A DNA stretch of 27,509 nt from a virus: positions 1 to 27,509 of the IMG/VR virus record IMGVR_UViG_3300020141_000045; one strand, written 5' to 3'. A model generated the notes under the pieces. That model saw only the letters and a program-made list of their open reading frames with translations, was not told the origin of the DNA and ran no database searches. The number at the start of each line of letters is the position of its first letter. The stretch's first letter is position 1. Position numbers and translations under genes: made by a program. Positions 15,200 to 24,186 of this stretch are shown one piece after another.

Positions 15200-15547
15200 A
15201 TGGCAACTTTTTTTAGAAACACATTACGATCAGAGATAGGCAGTAGCTTGACTACTGTACTGTCTACTGGCGCAACATCAAAGACTACAGTTATTGGTCT
15301 AAGTTTGACCAATTTGACAGAAGTTCCAGTGCAGGCCAGCATACAGATTGTTGACCCAAACGGTGGCGGCAATGGAATTCAAACCAGCGCCTACTACATT
15401 AAAAATGTAGTGTTACCGCCCAATCAAAGTTTACGAGTTATCAACGGTGGTGAAAAGCTAGTACTGGGATCATCAACTGATGTTAAGATCAAATCAAATG
15501 CGGCAGCAAGTTTAGATTTGGTTATGAGCTACGTTGAGATCATTTAA
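15200..15547 (+). CDS. Small beta-rich structural protein (possible paralogue of 7667 gene)
   Basis: A 115-residue protein with a short polar start (MATFFRNTLRSEIGSS), strands KTTVIGLSLTNLTE and VQASIQIVDPNGGG, a middle NVVLPPNQSLRVINGGEKLV, and closing strands SLDLVMSYVEII. The order of elements matches the 105-residue protein at 7667 (leu-pro hinge, acidic or polar pair, GG turn, last strand pair), though identity is low. It starts 4 bases after the long fibre stop with a GGATAAG ribosome binding site inside the upstream gene's end, so it is co-translated with that fibre. Position after a fibre and before a giant adhesin suggests a small cap, connector or adaptor. No family is recognised with certainty. 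Confidence 0.62.
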   Translation: MATFFRNTLRSEIGSSLTTVLSTGATSKTTVIGLSLTNLTEVPVQASIQIVDPNGGGNGIQTSAYYIKNVVLPPNQSLRVINGGEKLVLGSSTDVKIKSNAAASLDLVMSYVEII

Positions 15548-15558
15548 GGACAAATATT

Positions 15559-15924
15559 ATGACATATTTTATTGGAAACGAAAACGCACAAAGCGACTTA
15601 CTAGGGGCAGATAATCCAAGATTCTTTTACGGACTAAGCAGAGATACTGCGGGTACTTTAAAATTTACTCGTGTTGACCAGTTGACTAGTGATGATGCGA
15701 TTACTGTGAATAATCTAGGACCAGCCGCCGAAAACTACGAAGATTTTGAATACGGAGTTGATTTCTTTGACGGTAGAGACGACGTAACACACGCTCGCCC
15801 CTACGATAATCTAAACTTTGATCAATATCGTTGGGACAATAAGAACATTTTTTATTATATTAATGCACAAGGGCAGTTGGTTGCTAGAACAAACAAAGCA
15901 TATACTAACTACCCACAAGTTTAA
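15559..15924 (+). CDS. Small acidic/aromatic structural protein of unknown function
   Basis: A 121-residue protein rich in Asp, Asn, Tyr and Phe. Recognisable parts are FYGLSRDTAGTLKFTRVDQL (near 23-42), NYEDFEYGVDFFDGRDD (near 59-75) and FDQYRWDNKNIFYYINAQGQ (near 87-106). I recall proteins with the NYEDFE.G.DFF.GRD...QYRWD pattern in aquatic T4-like phages, where they are annotated as hypothetical or structural; this is from memory. There is no signal peptide or membrane segment. AAGGAC precedes the ATG by 10 bases, and the gene starts 11 bases after the previous one. It ends just before a late promoter, so it closes the fibre operon that starts at 11671. Function is unknown; an accessory or assembly role for the fibres is inferred from position. 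Confidence 0.62.
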   Translation: MTYFIGNENAQSDLLGADNPRFFYGLSRDTAGTLKFTRVDQLTSDDAITVNNLGPAAENYEDFEYGVDFFDGRDDVTHARPYDNLNFDQYRWDNKNIFYYINAQGQLVARTNKAYTNYPQV

Positions 15925-15937
15925 AGTGATAAGTAAC

Positions 15938-15946
15938 ATATAAATC
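15938..15946 (+). promoter_or_regulatory. Candidate late promoter of the giant adhesin gene
   Basis: ATATAAATC contains TATAAAT, matching the T4 late consensus TATAAATA in 7 of 8 positions. It ends 12 bases before the ATG at 15959, so the leader would be very short. Confidence 0.5.
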
Positions 15947-15958
15947 TAGGAAACGGAA

Positions 15959-18900
15959 ATGGCAGAATTTAAAATCAGTAGGTTAAAATTTACCTACGTT
16001 GGCGAATGGACAGCAAGTGATGTCTACGTAGTTGATCAAGTTATCACCTACAGCGGCAAGATGTATTCTTGCATAGTTGCTCATACAGCAGATGCTTCTT
16101 TTTATACTGACAAAGCTACTAAGTGGTCGTTAATCATTGACGGTATTAGTTGGTTCGGTGTTTGGACAGCTACTACTCCTTATGACATTGGTGACATCGT
16201 TCGCTATAAAAATGCTGTCTATATCTGTACATTAAATCATACTAGCACATCTGCATTTGACGGTACCAAGTTTACCACAATGAGTACGTTTGCACGTTGG
16301 ACTAACGTATGGGCCGCAGGAACTGCCTACACCATTGGCGACATTGCCAAGTACGGTGGTATCATCTACACTTGTAATGCTGACCATACATCAGCAAGCG
16401 GTTCACTATCATTTCCATTAACTAATTTAAGCGGTGACGGCAATACTATTACTGCTACATTTCCAACGCAGGCAGTTGTGCCATTTGCTTTAGGACAAAC
16501 AATCACAGTTACTAACAGTGACCCAGCAGGATATAACGGAACATATACAGTTTCAACAGCATCAACAAGTACTGTGACATTTACTGGCGCCGAAAATCAA
16601 AACTTTGTTCCTACTATCGTACAGGTCTCAAATAATCCAACCATAACATTAGCCAACGGCACGGTGTCTTTACTATTTGCTTCAGCACAAAACGCCACAG
16701 ACAATGCTTCAAAGTTTGCTAACACTAGAGTTCTTATAGTAAATGCGTCTGGAGTATCTAGCATTTATACCGTAACTAGTTCTGCAACTACCACCACCTC
16801 AGGCGGACCATTTCCGATACAAGATACACTGACATTTACAGTTACTAAACTTTATGGTAGTGACACATATTCAGCAGTAGTTGGCGCCGCTATTTCTGTG
16901 GACTTGTCAACTGGCGCAAAAATCAACGGAACTAACTTGGGAAATCTAAGCGGCCTTGAACAAAATCAAGCCAGCTGGTCTGTATTAAATGCCGGTATTG
17001 ATTTTAAAGGCGAATATGCAGACAGTTTTAGATATAAACTAAATGATGTAGTTTTAGACGGTGCAAGTTTATATATTTGTACAGAGACTCATACCTCTGC
17101 ACAACAGCCAGTTATTGATTTAAACAAGTTTGATTTATACATTCAAGGCGATGCATTTAGCGGAGTATGGAATCAAGCAGTAGCATATCAATCTGGCGAC
17201 ACAGTAGTCTATGGCGGATATAGTTATGTAAGTACAGCATTTAATAATGTGTCACACGTACCAACAGAGTCAAATAGCATATACTGGCAGTTATTCAATC
17301 AAAGTTTCAGCTGGCAAAATCAATGGTCTACCTCAACTAACTATAAAGTTGGCTCAGTTGTTAGACGTGGCGCTCAGTTATACGTAGCAATTCAAGACAA
17401 CGGATCGTCTGACCCTACAAGTACAACAGTTTCTACCACATATTCAAGCACAGGTTCAAGTGGAACAACTCTAGCAGTAGCTAGTACTACCGGACTAGTA
17501 CTTGGTATGCTAGTTACCGGCGTTGGATTTGCCAGCGGTCAAACTGTTGTTTCGGTGATTAACGGAACTAGTGTTCAGATTAGTCATACTCCTGACGTTA
17601 CCCCAACTAACGGAGCCACTTTAACGTTTGTTGGACAAAATTTATTATACTGGAAATTAGTTTCTCCTGGTACTGTATGGACAAACTTTTGGGCTAATTC
17701 ACAACAATATGTGATTGGCGACATTGTCGTTAGAGGTAACACAACATATCGTTGTGTAAGAAATCATACATCAATTGTAGAAACTAATAGACCTGACTTA
17801 GATACCATAAATGCTTACTGGATTGTTTATACACTTCATTCACGCACTAACGTATTAGTCAACCAAGGTGATATTGCAACGCATAACGGTACAACTAAAA
17901 ATGCTTTGGCCATAAGCACCACTGCTGGCCATGCACTTAAATCAACTGGTACTGCACTAAGCTATTCTAAAATTTTTACAACTAACAATGTATTTTATGT
18001 AGCACCAGATGGCATCGATGAAATAGGTTATGGAACTAACTGGGATCAACCATGGGCCACAATAAAATATGCCTGCAACTATGTTAAAAATGGTACTCAG
18101 AACACGCAGTTAACACTGGCAATAAACAATAATAAAGATTTTATTGTTGCAGAAATGTACAACTGGATGTTGTATCAAAAACAACAAAGTACAAATGGCT
18201 TTACACCTAGTTCAGTATTTGATGCAACTAAAACTCAACGAGATGCCAAGTTAGTTATTGATGCTCTAGTATATGACTTAAGCCGAGGCGGCAACAGCCA
18301 AACAGTAGCGGCAGCACTATCATACTTCCAACCTGGAAATACTACAACATATTTTAATGCCGCAACAGCAGCCGCAATGCCTTATATTATTGCAGGTCTA
18401 GGATATGTTAATTCAATATTACCAGCGATTGCCGTTGGGACACCTCCGGCTGTTAACTATCAAGCCTTGATGAGTGTTCCAGGACAAGATGTAAAATTTC
18501 AAGTGTCCGCAACTAGCTCGCCAGACGGAGCATTGGCCACCGCACTATTAACACTAATCACAACAGCACTCAGTGCTCAAAGCACTGTAAGCCTACCACC
18601 AGCTAATACTGGAGTAACAGTTACTATTAATGTTAAGACAGGAACATACAGAGAGCAACTGCCTATTACTATTCCAGAAAACGTTGCGATTAACGGCGAC
18701 GAACTTCGTGGAGCAGTTATACAACCATTAAATGTAGTAAACACTATTGTTACTAGTACACTAGACACGCCTAATACTTTTACAGCATACGATACTACTG
18801 GCATGTTTGTAGGGTGTCCAATACAGTTTGTCAGTGTTAATGACACAGCCGCAACTAACTTAACATTATCAGCATTTGAAGTAGCACCTGGCGGTAGATT

Positions 18901-21900
18901 AACTGCTAATAGTACATTTAATAATGCTACCGGAACTAGCGTAACTGCCGCCGCAACTTATAGTTTTGTTTCACAAAAATCTACAAGCGGAACAGGGTCA
19001 GGTGCAACATTTGTTATTGACAAGACAGGAAGTTTAACAGCATATAGTCCAGAAAATACAACTATTACTGTGGTCACTGTGGGCTCGGGGTATGCTGTTG
19101 GAGATACTGTTACTATCTCTGGAGCACTATTAGGAGGTACTACACCCACTAACGATCTAACATTCCAGATTGGTGTTGCTGTAACAACAGCTATTAATCA
19201 AGGCACTACATATTATGTAGCCGGACCAATAACACCAACTAGTTTCAAAGTATCAACAACATTAAATGGCCAACCGATAGCACTAGTTGGAACATTTGGT
19301 CTAATGCAGGTGTTTGGCGGTGACGCACTAAAAGACATGTTCTATATGCGTAATGGTAGCGGACTTCGCAACCTAACTGTAACTGGATTATTAGGTACAC
19401 TTGGACCATTGAATGAAAATCAAACAAGAAGACCAACAGGTAAGTCTTTCGTTAGTTTAGATCCAGGTACTGGCCCAGCTGACTCTTCTGCATGGATTAA
19501 ACGCAGAAGTCCGTATGTACAAAACGTAACAGCATTTGGTACTGGATGTACTGGTCTGAAGATCGACGGCGACCTACACGACGGCGGCAATAAATCTATT
19601 GTGTGTAACGATTATACACACATCATTGGAGACGGTATTGGCATCTGGTGTACAGGTACAGGCGGTCTATGTGAAGCTGTTTCAGTATTCTCATACTACG
19701 GATATGCCGGCTACTTAGCAGATGCCGGCGGTCGTATCCGTGCTACTAACGGTAACAGCTCATATGGTACATATGGAGTTATTGCTGAAGGCTATGACCT
19801 AGATGAGTCAGCAACTAGCGGTGTTGTTAATAACAAATATCTACAGGCAACTGCCACACCTGGATGGGTAGGTGGTGTTAACAACGGTATTACCAAATAT
19901 ACATTTAGAAACGCTGGCCAAAACTATGTAACTCCGGTAGTTAACATGTTGACTTACAGTAATACCTTTATTGGTGCAAGTTGGACTGCTGACGGTAATG
20001 TAACTTTCAGTCAAAACTTAATAAGTCCATCAACTTATAATGATGCATGGGTATTGACTGCACAGACTTCTAGCACAAACACTAGTTACCTTTATCAAAA
20101 CGTAGCCATTGTTCCATCTAACAGTTTTACATTGACAAATCAACCATATGTATTGAGCCTACATGTAAAGCAAGGAACTACATCTACAGTTGATTTATTT
20201 GCTATATTCTCAGGAAATGGTCCTACATCTAGACCAAGTAAGATTACTTTTAACTTCTCAACTAAGACAGTTACTCCGGGAAATACTTTCCAAGGCGATA
20301 CTGGAACATTACCGACTAGTTATGGCGTAGACACATTAGATGACGGCTGGTATAGAATTTGGTTTGTTACCTACGATGCCGCATCAGGGTTGAATACACA
20401 ACTACAGTATAGAATTTATCCACGTGGACTTGCAGGTACAGCAGGATTTGTCTATGCTTATGGCGCACAGCTACAAAATGCCGCTACAAAGGGCTTCTAT
20501 CTAGAAAACACTAACACTAGAAAATATACTGCCTACACTAACTTTGATGTTAGAGGTAACGGCACAGGTGTACAAGTTATTGGCAACGAGATTCGTTCTA
20601 AGTCTGTTATGGAAACTCGTATTATCACTGACGGCGAAGGATATACCGGCGGCGCAGGCTATCTAACTAGTGCAAACAATGCCATTGACGGAACAGCTGA
20701 ATACATACAGTTAGCCAACAGTGAAACTAACCTTGCTACTCAGTATGAAGGAATGCGATTAGTTATTACTAGTGGTACAGGTTCTGGACAGTACGGGGTT
20801 ATTTCTTCATACTCAACCGGTACTAAAGATGCCTATGTAGTTAAAGAATCATTTACACCACAACTAATCACAGCGGCCACAAACGCAACTGGTAAGTTTA
20901 CTCTAGACACATCAGCAGATGTTAATCTACTACGTGTAAATCAACCAATACAGTTTGTTCCACAATATTATGCTAGTATTGCAACAAAGACATCTCAAGG
21001 TCTAGTGACAGCTACTGCTACTATTGGCGGTCAAACTAATACCATGACAGTTTCAACTACTGTTCCATTATTTGTTGGCATGCAGATTACATTTAGTGGC
21101 ACAACGTTTGGCGGAGTTATTACAAACTATATCTATTATATTAAAGAAATAGACAGTGCCAACAATAAGATCAAGATATCTTTAAACTCCGGCGGCACAG
21201 TATTGTTCTTAGATGCTGGCACAGGTTCAATGACTCTAAACTATCCATCTCGTACAAACTACTTGTACGGAGATACAACAGGTATGACACCAAACTTGCC
21301 TATACAGTTTACTGGCAGCGCACTTGGCGGCATAACAGCCGGCACGATTTATTACATTAATGATGTTATAGATTCGTTACACTTTGCTGTTAGCGCAGGA
21401 TTGATATCAGTAACCGCAACTCAGACTTTTGTGAATAAAAATATCACAGTCAGCAGTTCAACATCAATGGTGTTGTGTAACCCAATAACATTTAACGGAA
21501 CTACATTTGGCGGCATTGTTGCTGGGACAAAATATTATATTAACAGCATTGTAGATGCATCAACTATTACAGTATCAGACAGCCTAGTTAGTACCACAAC
21601 AGTACTGACCTCTAACACAGTTATTACAGTGGCCAGCTCAACTGGTATGGTTGTTAACAATCCTATCTACTTTAAAGGCAATCCTTTTGGCGGACTAGTA
21701 TCTGATCAGTTATATTATATTAAAACAATCAGCGGCAATGACATTACAGTTAGTGCATCTATTGGCGGAACTGCAATAAATCTTAGCGCGGCCGCCGGAT
21801 ACATGGCAGTAAGAACTACCGCAGTGGCTAAAACACTAACTGCCGCAACCGGATCAATGCTAGTACATACCACAACAGTCCAACTAGCATTGACTAGTGA

Positions 21901-24133
21901 ACTAGGTAATATGAATGTGGTTTATCAAAGTACATTGTTTGGCGGCATAGCCAAAGGTACTACCTACTATGTGTTGGCAATCACAGCAGGGTCTCCTAAT
22001 ACATTTACTATCACAGCAACAAGCGGTGGAGTAACTCCTGTAACATTAACTACAGCCGCTGGCTCTATGCTGATGGCTGAAGCAGGATGGGATCATGTTG
22101 TACCAGGTACAGCCATACAGTCAACATTAAACTTGACTACTACTTACTTTATTGAACCTAAGATCACATATTCTGATCCTGCGTTCAGTCAAACAGCAGT
22201 AACTCTAACAACACAAGGTGCAAACTATACTGCACTGGGTTATGGTGGTGGTTATTTCTTAGGTCTAGGCACCAGTAACGTATTAGCAAGAAGTGCAGAT
22301 GGCACAACTTGGTCTAGTACAACCGGCCCAGCAAGCGCCTCATGGACTAGTATTAGTTACGGTAACGGCTATTGGGTATTAACAGCCAGCGGTACAGCTA
22401 CTAGTTACTATTCTAACTCAGTAACTGGTGTTGTAGGAGACTGGAAAACTGCAACACTTCCATCATCAGCATCTTGGACTGACTGTGCATATGGTGCCGG
22501 AGTGTTCGTTGCAATCGATGGCGGTGCGTCTAGTACTAAAGCCGCATATTCAACTACGTTCGGATCAACTTGGGCAACGTCAACGCTGCCAGCAACAGCC
22601 ACATGGAAAGCTATTGCCTACGGTGAAGGCGTGTTTGTTGCTATTGCAACCAGCGGAACAGTTGCCGCATACAGTACAGACCTTGGAGCAACATGGTCGA
22701 GTGCCACATTACCTCGTAGCACAACATGGTCAAGTGTGGCATTTGGTGCAGGACGTTATGTGGCAGTATCAAGCACTAGCGGCACCACAGCATATAGTCT
22801 AGACGGCATTAACTGGACAGCATCTCAATATTCTATTGCCGCAGTTAAGGTTGCTTATGGTCAAGGAGTATTCCTTGCCGTTAACTCTAGCGGAACAACA
22901 GCATATACAAGTGAAGATGGAATAGTATGGAAACAGAGAACAGTTACAGGTTCTGCACATACAGCACTGGTATTTGGTTATACAGACTCAACTAAAGATG
23001 GAGTGTTTATCACAGCCGCTGGCACTGCAACTGGCAGCAGAATCACTACAGGCGCTCGCGCAAGAGGTCGTGCTGAAATCTTTGCAGGACGTATTGGTTA
23101 TATAAAGAACTGGGAAGCAGGATCGGGATATGCATCAACACCTACTATCACAATATTTGACCCTAACTTAACAACTCCCGTGGCTACAGCAGTTAGAACG
23201 GGCAACGGAGTGCTAGGCAACCCAACAAGTATTAGTGAAGGTTCTAACTATATTAGCACTACAACCTTTGTTAATATCACAGGTGACGGTCGTGCTGACA
23301 GTTTCCAAACAGGATTATATCTATATCTTAAGACAGTAACAGTATTACCAGCAGTTGGAGATAACTTGACTATCTCAGGGATCAGTGGTGTTTACAAGAT
23401 TACAAGTGTTGAAATTCGTGACGGATCTTCAGCACCTACGTACTCTCTAAAGGTTGGCATATCTCCGGACATGGCTAACTTAATAGCACCTGCCGACGGA
23501 ACAGCAATAACTATTCGTCAGAAGTTTAGTCAGGCTAGATTAACTAATCATGACTTCTTGAATATTGGTTTTGGTGATCCGTTAGACAGTAACTATCCAG
23601 GACTACCTGCATTTAGAACACTGAACCCAAATAGTCAAACTGTTGAATCAAACTATGGTCGCGTGTTCTATACAAGCACTGACCAGGACGGTAACTTTAA
23701 AGTTGGCGACTTGTTTGGAGTTCAGCAGTCAACGGGTATTGTTACAATCAGTGCTAGTCAGTTTGGACTAACTGGATTGCAGGCGTTGGCACTAGGCGGT
23801 ATTGCAGTTGGTGGTTCAAGTGTTATTATTAATCAGTTTGCCACAGACCCAACATTTGTGGCCAACAGTGACAACATATTGCCAACCCAGAAAGCTGTGA
23901 AAGCCTACATCTTCTCTAGACTAAGTCAAGGTGGATCTAATACATTTACAGGTAATACTATTGCGGGATCAGTAAGCGTAGGTGGTACTAATATTATTAC
24001 CAGTACGTTTGACAAGGGAACAGTGGGATCTACCATTAATATGCCAAGGACTGTGAGAATACAAAGTCCAGGCGGAGTTGATGGTAACATGATGGCGCAG
24101 GCGTTTTTCACAAAATCGTTCTGGCGTCGTTAA
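15959..24133 (+). CDS. Giant modular adhesin-like virion protein
   Basis: At 2724 residues this is the longest gene here. In order: seven chitin-binding-like repeats of about 32 residues (W..AT.Y..GD.V.Y....Y.C..HTS; starting near 13, 65, 113, 349, 400, 452, 574); a spacer with VFYVAPDGIDEIGYGTNWDQ; a beta-helix module with KTGTYREQLPITIPENVAI (GTY at 895) and RSPYVQN (1184); a jelly-roll domain (about 1329-1521) with NMLTYSNTF, DDGWYRIWF and YAYGAQLQ; five FGGI...GTxYY repeats (1712-2010); a seven-fold Asp-box-like propeller (2091-2366); and a C-terminal part with FYTSTDQDGNFKVGDLFGVQ (2571), LPTQKAVKAYI and a basic end, FTKSFWRR. It shares N-terminus and layout with the next gene. No secretion signal is seen. 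AGGAA precedes the ATG. A host-recognition fibre or spike is inferred; the copy number and place on the virion are unknown. Confidence 0.75.
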   Translation: MAEFKISRLKFTYVGEWTASDVYVVDQVITYSGKMYSCIVAHTADASFYTDKATKWSLIIDGISWFGVWTATTPYDIGDIVRYKNAVYICTLNHTSTSAFDGTKFTTMSTFARWTNVWAAGTAYTIGDIAKYGGIIYTCNADHTSASGSLSFPLTNLSGDGNTITATFPTQAVVPFALGQTITVTNSDPAGYNGTYTVSTASTSTVTFTGAENQNFVPTIVQVSNNPTITLANGTVSLLFASAQNATDNASKFANTRVLIVNASGVSSIYTVTSSATTTTSGGPFPIQDTLTFTVTKLYGSDTYSAVVGAAISVDLSTGAKINGTNLGNLSGLEQNQASWSVLNAGIDFKGEYADSFRYKLNDVVLDGASLYICTETHTSAQQPVIDLNKFDLYIQGDAFSGVWNQAVAYQSGDTVVYGGYSYVSTAFNNVSHVPTESNSIYWQLFNQSFSWQNQWSTSTNYKVGSVVRRGAQLYVAIQDNGSSDPTSTTVSTTYSSTGSSGTTLAVASTTGLVLGMLVTGVGFASGQTVVSVINGTSVQISHTPDVTPTNGATLTFVGQNLLYWKLVSPGTVWTNFWANSQQYVIGDIVVRGNTTYRCVRNHTSIVETNRPDLDTINAYWIVYTLHSRTNVLVNQGDIATHNGTTKNALAISTTAGHALKSTGTALSYSKIFTTNNVFYVAPDGIDEIGYGTNWDQPWATIKYACNYVKNGTQNTQLTLAINNNKDFIVAEMYNWMLYQKQQSTNGFTPSSVFDATKTQRDAKLVIDALVYDLSRGGNSQTVAAALSYFQPGNTTTYFNAATAAAMPYIIAGLGYVNSILPAIAVGTPPAVNYQALMSVPGQDVKFQVSATSSPDGALATALLTLITTALSAQSTVSLPPANTGVTVTINVKTGTYREQLPITIPENVAINGDELRGAVIQPLNVVNTIVTSTLDTPNTFTAYDTTGMFVGCPIQFVSVNDTAATNLTLSAFEVAPGGRLTANSTFNNATGTSVTAAATYSFVSQKSTSGTGSGATFVIDKTGSLTAYSPENTTITVVTVGSGYAVGDTVTISGALLGGTTPTNDLTFQIGVAVTTAINQGTTYYVAGPITPTSFKVSTTLNGQPIALVGTFGLMQVFGGDALKDMFYMRNGSGLRNLTVTGLLGTLGPLNENQTRRPTGKSFVSLDPGTGPADSSAWIKRRSPYVQNVTAFGTGCTGLKIDGDLHDGGNKSIVCNDYTHIIGDGIGIWCTGTGGLCEAVSVFSYYGYAGYLADAGGRIRATNGNSSYGTYGVIAEGYDLDESATSGVVNNKYLQATATPGWVGGVNNGITKYTFRNAGQNYVTPVVNMLTYSNTFIGASWTADGNVTFSQNLISPSTYNDAWVLTAQTSSTNTSYLYQNVAIVPSNSFTLTNQPYVLSLHVKQGTTSTVDLFAIFSGNGPTSRPSKITFNFSTKTVTPGNTFQGDTGTLPTSYGVDTLDDGWYRIWFVTYDAASGLNTQLQYRIYPRGLAGTAGFVYAYGAQLQNAATKGFYLENTNTRKYTAYTNFDVRGNGTGVQVIGNEIRSKSVMETRIITDGEGYTGGAGYLTSANNAIDGTAEYIQLANSETNLATQYEGMRLVITSGTGSGQYGVISSYSTGTKDAYVVKESFTPQLITAATNATGKFTLDTSADVNLLRVNQPIQFVPQYYASIATKTSQGLVTATATIGGQTNTMTVSTTVPLFVGMQITFSGTTFGGVITNYIYYIKEIDSANNKIKISLNSGGTVLFLDAGTGSMTLNYPSRTNYLYGDTTGMTPNLPIQFTGSALGGITAGTIYYINDVIDSLHFAVSAGLISVTATQTFVNKNITVSSSTSMVLCNPITFNGTTFGGIVAGTKYYINSIVDASTITVSDSLVSTTTVLTSNTVITVASSTGMVVNNPIYFKGNPFGGLVSDQLYYIKTISGNDITVSASIGGTAINLSAAAGYMAVRTTAVAKTLTAATGSMLVHTTTVQLALTSELGNMNVVYQSTLFGGIAKGTTYYVLAITAGSPNTFTITATSGGVTPVTLTTAAGSMLMAEAGWDHVVPGTAIQSTLNLTTTYFIEPKITYSDPAFSQTAVTLTTQGANYTALGYGGGYFLGLGTSNVLARSADGTTWSSTTGPASASWTSISYGNGYWVLTASGTATSYYSNSVTGVVGDWKTATLPSSASWTDCAYGAGVFVAIDGGASSTKAAYSTTFGSTWATSTLPATATWKAIAYGEGVFVAIATSGTVAAYSTDLGATWSSATLPRSTTWSSVAFGAGRYVAVSSTSGTTAYSLDGINWTASQYSIAAVKVAYGQGVFLAVNSSGTTAYTSEDGIVWKQRTVTGSAHTALVFGYTDSTKDGVFITAAGTATGSRITTGARARGRAEIFAGRIGYIKNWEAGSGYASTPTITIFDPNLTTPVATAVRTGNGVLGNPTSISEGSNYISTTTFVNITGDGRADSFQTGLYLYLKTVTVLPAVGDNLTISGISGVYKITSVEIRDGSSAPTYSLKVGISPDMANLIAPADGTAITIRQKFSQARLTNHDFLNIGFGDPLDSNYPGLPAFRTLNPNSQTVESNYGRVFYTSTDQDGNFKVGDLFGVQQSTGIVTISASQFGLTGLQALALGGIAVGGSSVIINQFATDPTFVANSDNILPTQKAVKAYIFSRLSQGGSNTFTGNTIAGSVSVGGTNIITSTFDKGTVGSTINMPRTVRIQSPGGVDGNMMAQAFFTKSFWRR
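15995..17818 (+). repeat. Seven chitin-binding-like Trp/Tyr repeats
   Basis: Seven degenerate copies share W-x(3-5)-Y-x-x-G-D-x-V-x-Y-x(4)-Y-x-C-x(2)-H-T-S. Copies 1-3 are adjacent; copies 4-7 are spaced by beta spacers. The pattern resembles small carbohydrate-binding modules of the CBM5/12 type. This is protein-level repetition; DNA copies have diverged. Confidence 0.72.
19943..20521 (+). other. Jelly-roll (CBM-like) domain inside giant protein
   Basis: The segment starts NMLTYSNTFIGASWTADGNV, continues with a YVLSLHVKQGT strand, then DDGWYRIWFVTY and ends VYAYGAQLQNAATKGFYLEN. This order (opening N-L-x-x-S-x-x-F...W, sensor strand with VK-x-GT, GWYR, then Y-x-x-GAQL) is a recurrent concanavalin-like module of phage tail proteins. 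Confidence 0.7.
21092..22080 (+). repeat. FGGI...GTxYY tandem protein repeats
   Basis: Five copies of (P)-I-x-F-x-G-x-x-F-G-G-I-x-x-G-T-x-Y-Y-I-x-x-I begin at residues 1712, 1784, 1845, 1905 and 1989, spaced 60-85 residues. Each is followed by a strand such as ITVS and often an L-T-x-x-x-G-S-M turn. Related copies occur in the partial gene at 24187. Confidence 0.78.
22229..23053 (+). other. Seven-fold Asp-box-like beta-propeller domain
   Basis: Seven repeats of about 40 residues have the form W-x-x-(I/V)-(A/S)-Y-G-x-G-x-(F/Y)-V-A-(I/V), then a turn such as YSxDGxxW. Asp-box-like turns include SADGTTW, STDLGATW, SLDGINW and SEDGIVW. The last blade is divergent. This is the layout of sialidase-type or photosystem-assembly-factor-like propellers; no enzymatic residues are claimed. 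Confidence 0.72.
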
Positions 24134-24159
24134 AATAGAAATAGGGATTTTTAGCCCAA

Positions 24160-24170
24160 GCTAAATACAT
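24160..24170 (+). promoter_or_regulatory. Candidate late promoter of second giant gene
   Basis: GCTAAATACAT lies 16 bases before the ATG at 24187, with GAGGAAAG as ribosome binding site at 24177-24183. It has the same TAAATAC core as at 1918. Confidence 0.58.
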
Positions 24171-24186
24171 TATCAGAGGAAAGAAA

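Noticed and set aside
22485-22802. Overlapping + strand frame of 105 codons inside the giant gene
   Set aside because: It lies within the propeller repeats in another frame, is rich in Gln and His from repeated codons, and has no start signals. It is a shadow of the repeat.
24134-24160. Possible terminator after the first giant gene (GGG...CCC around ATTTTTAG)
   Set aside because: Only three base pairs, no T run after the stem, so not convincing.
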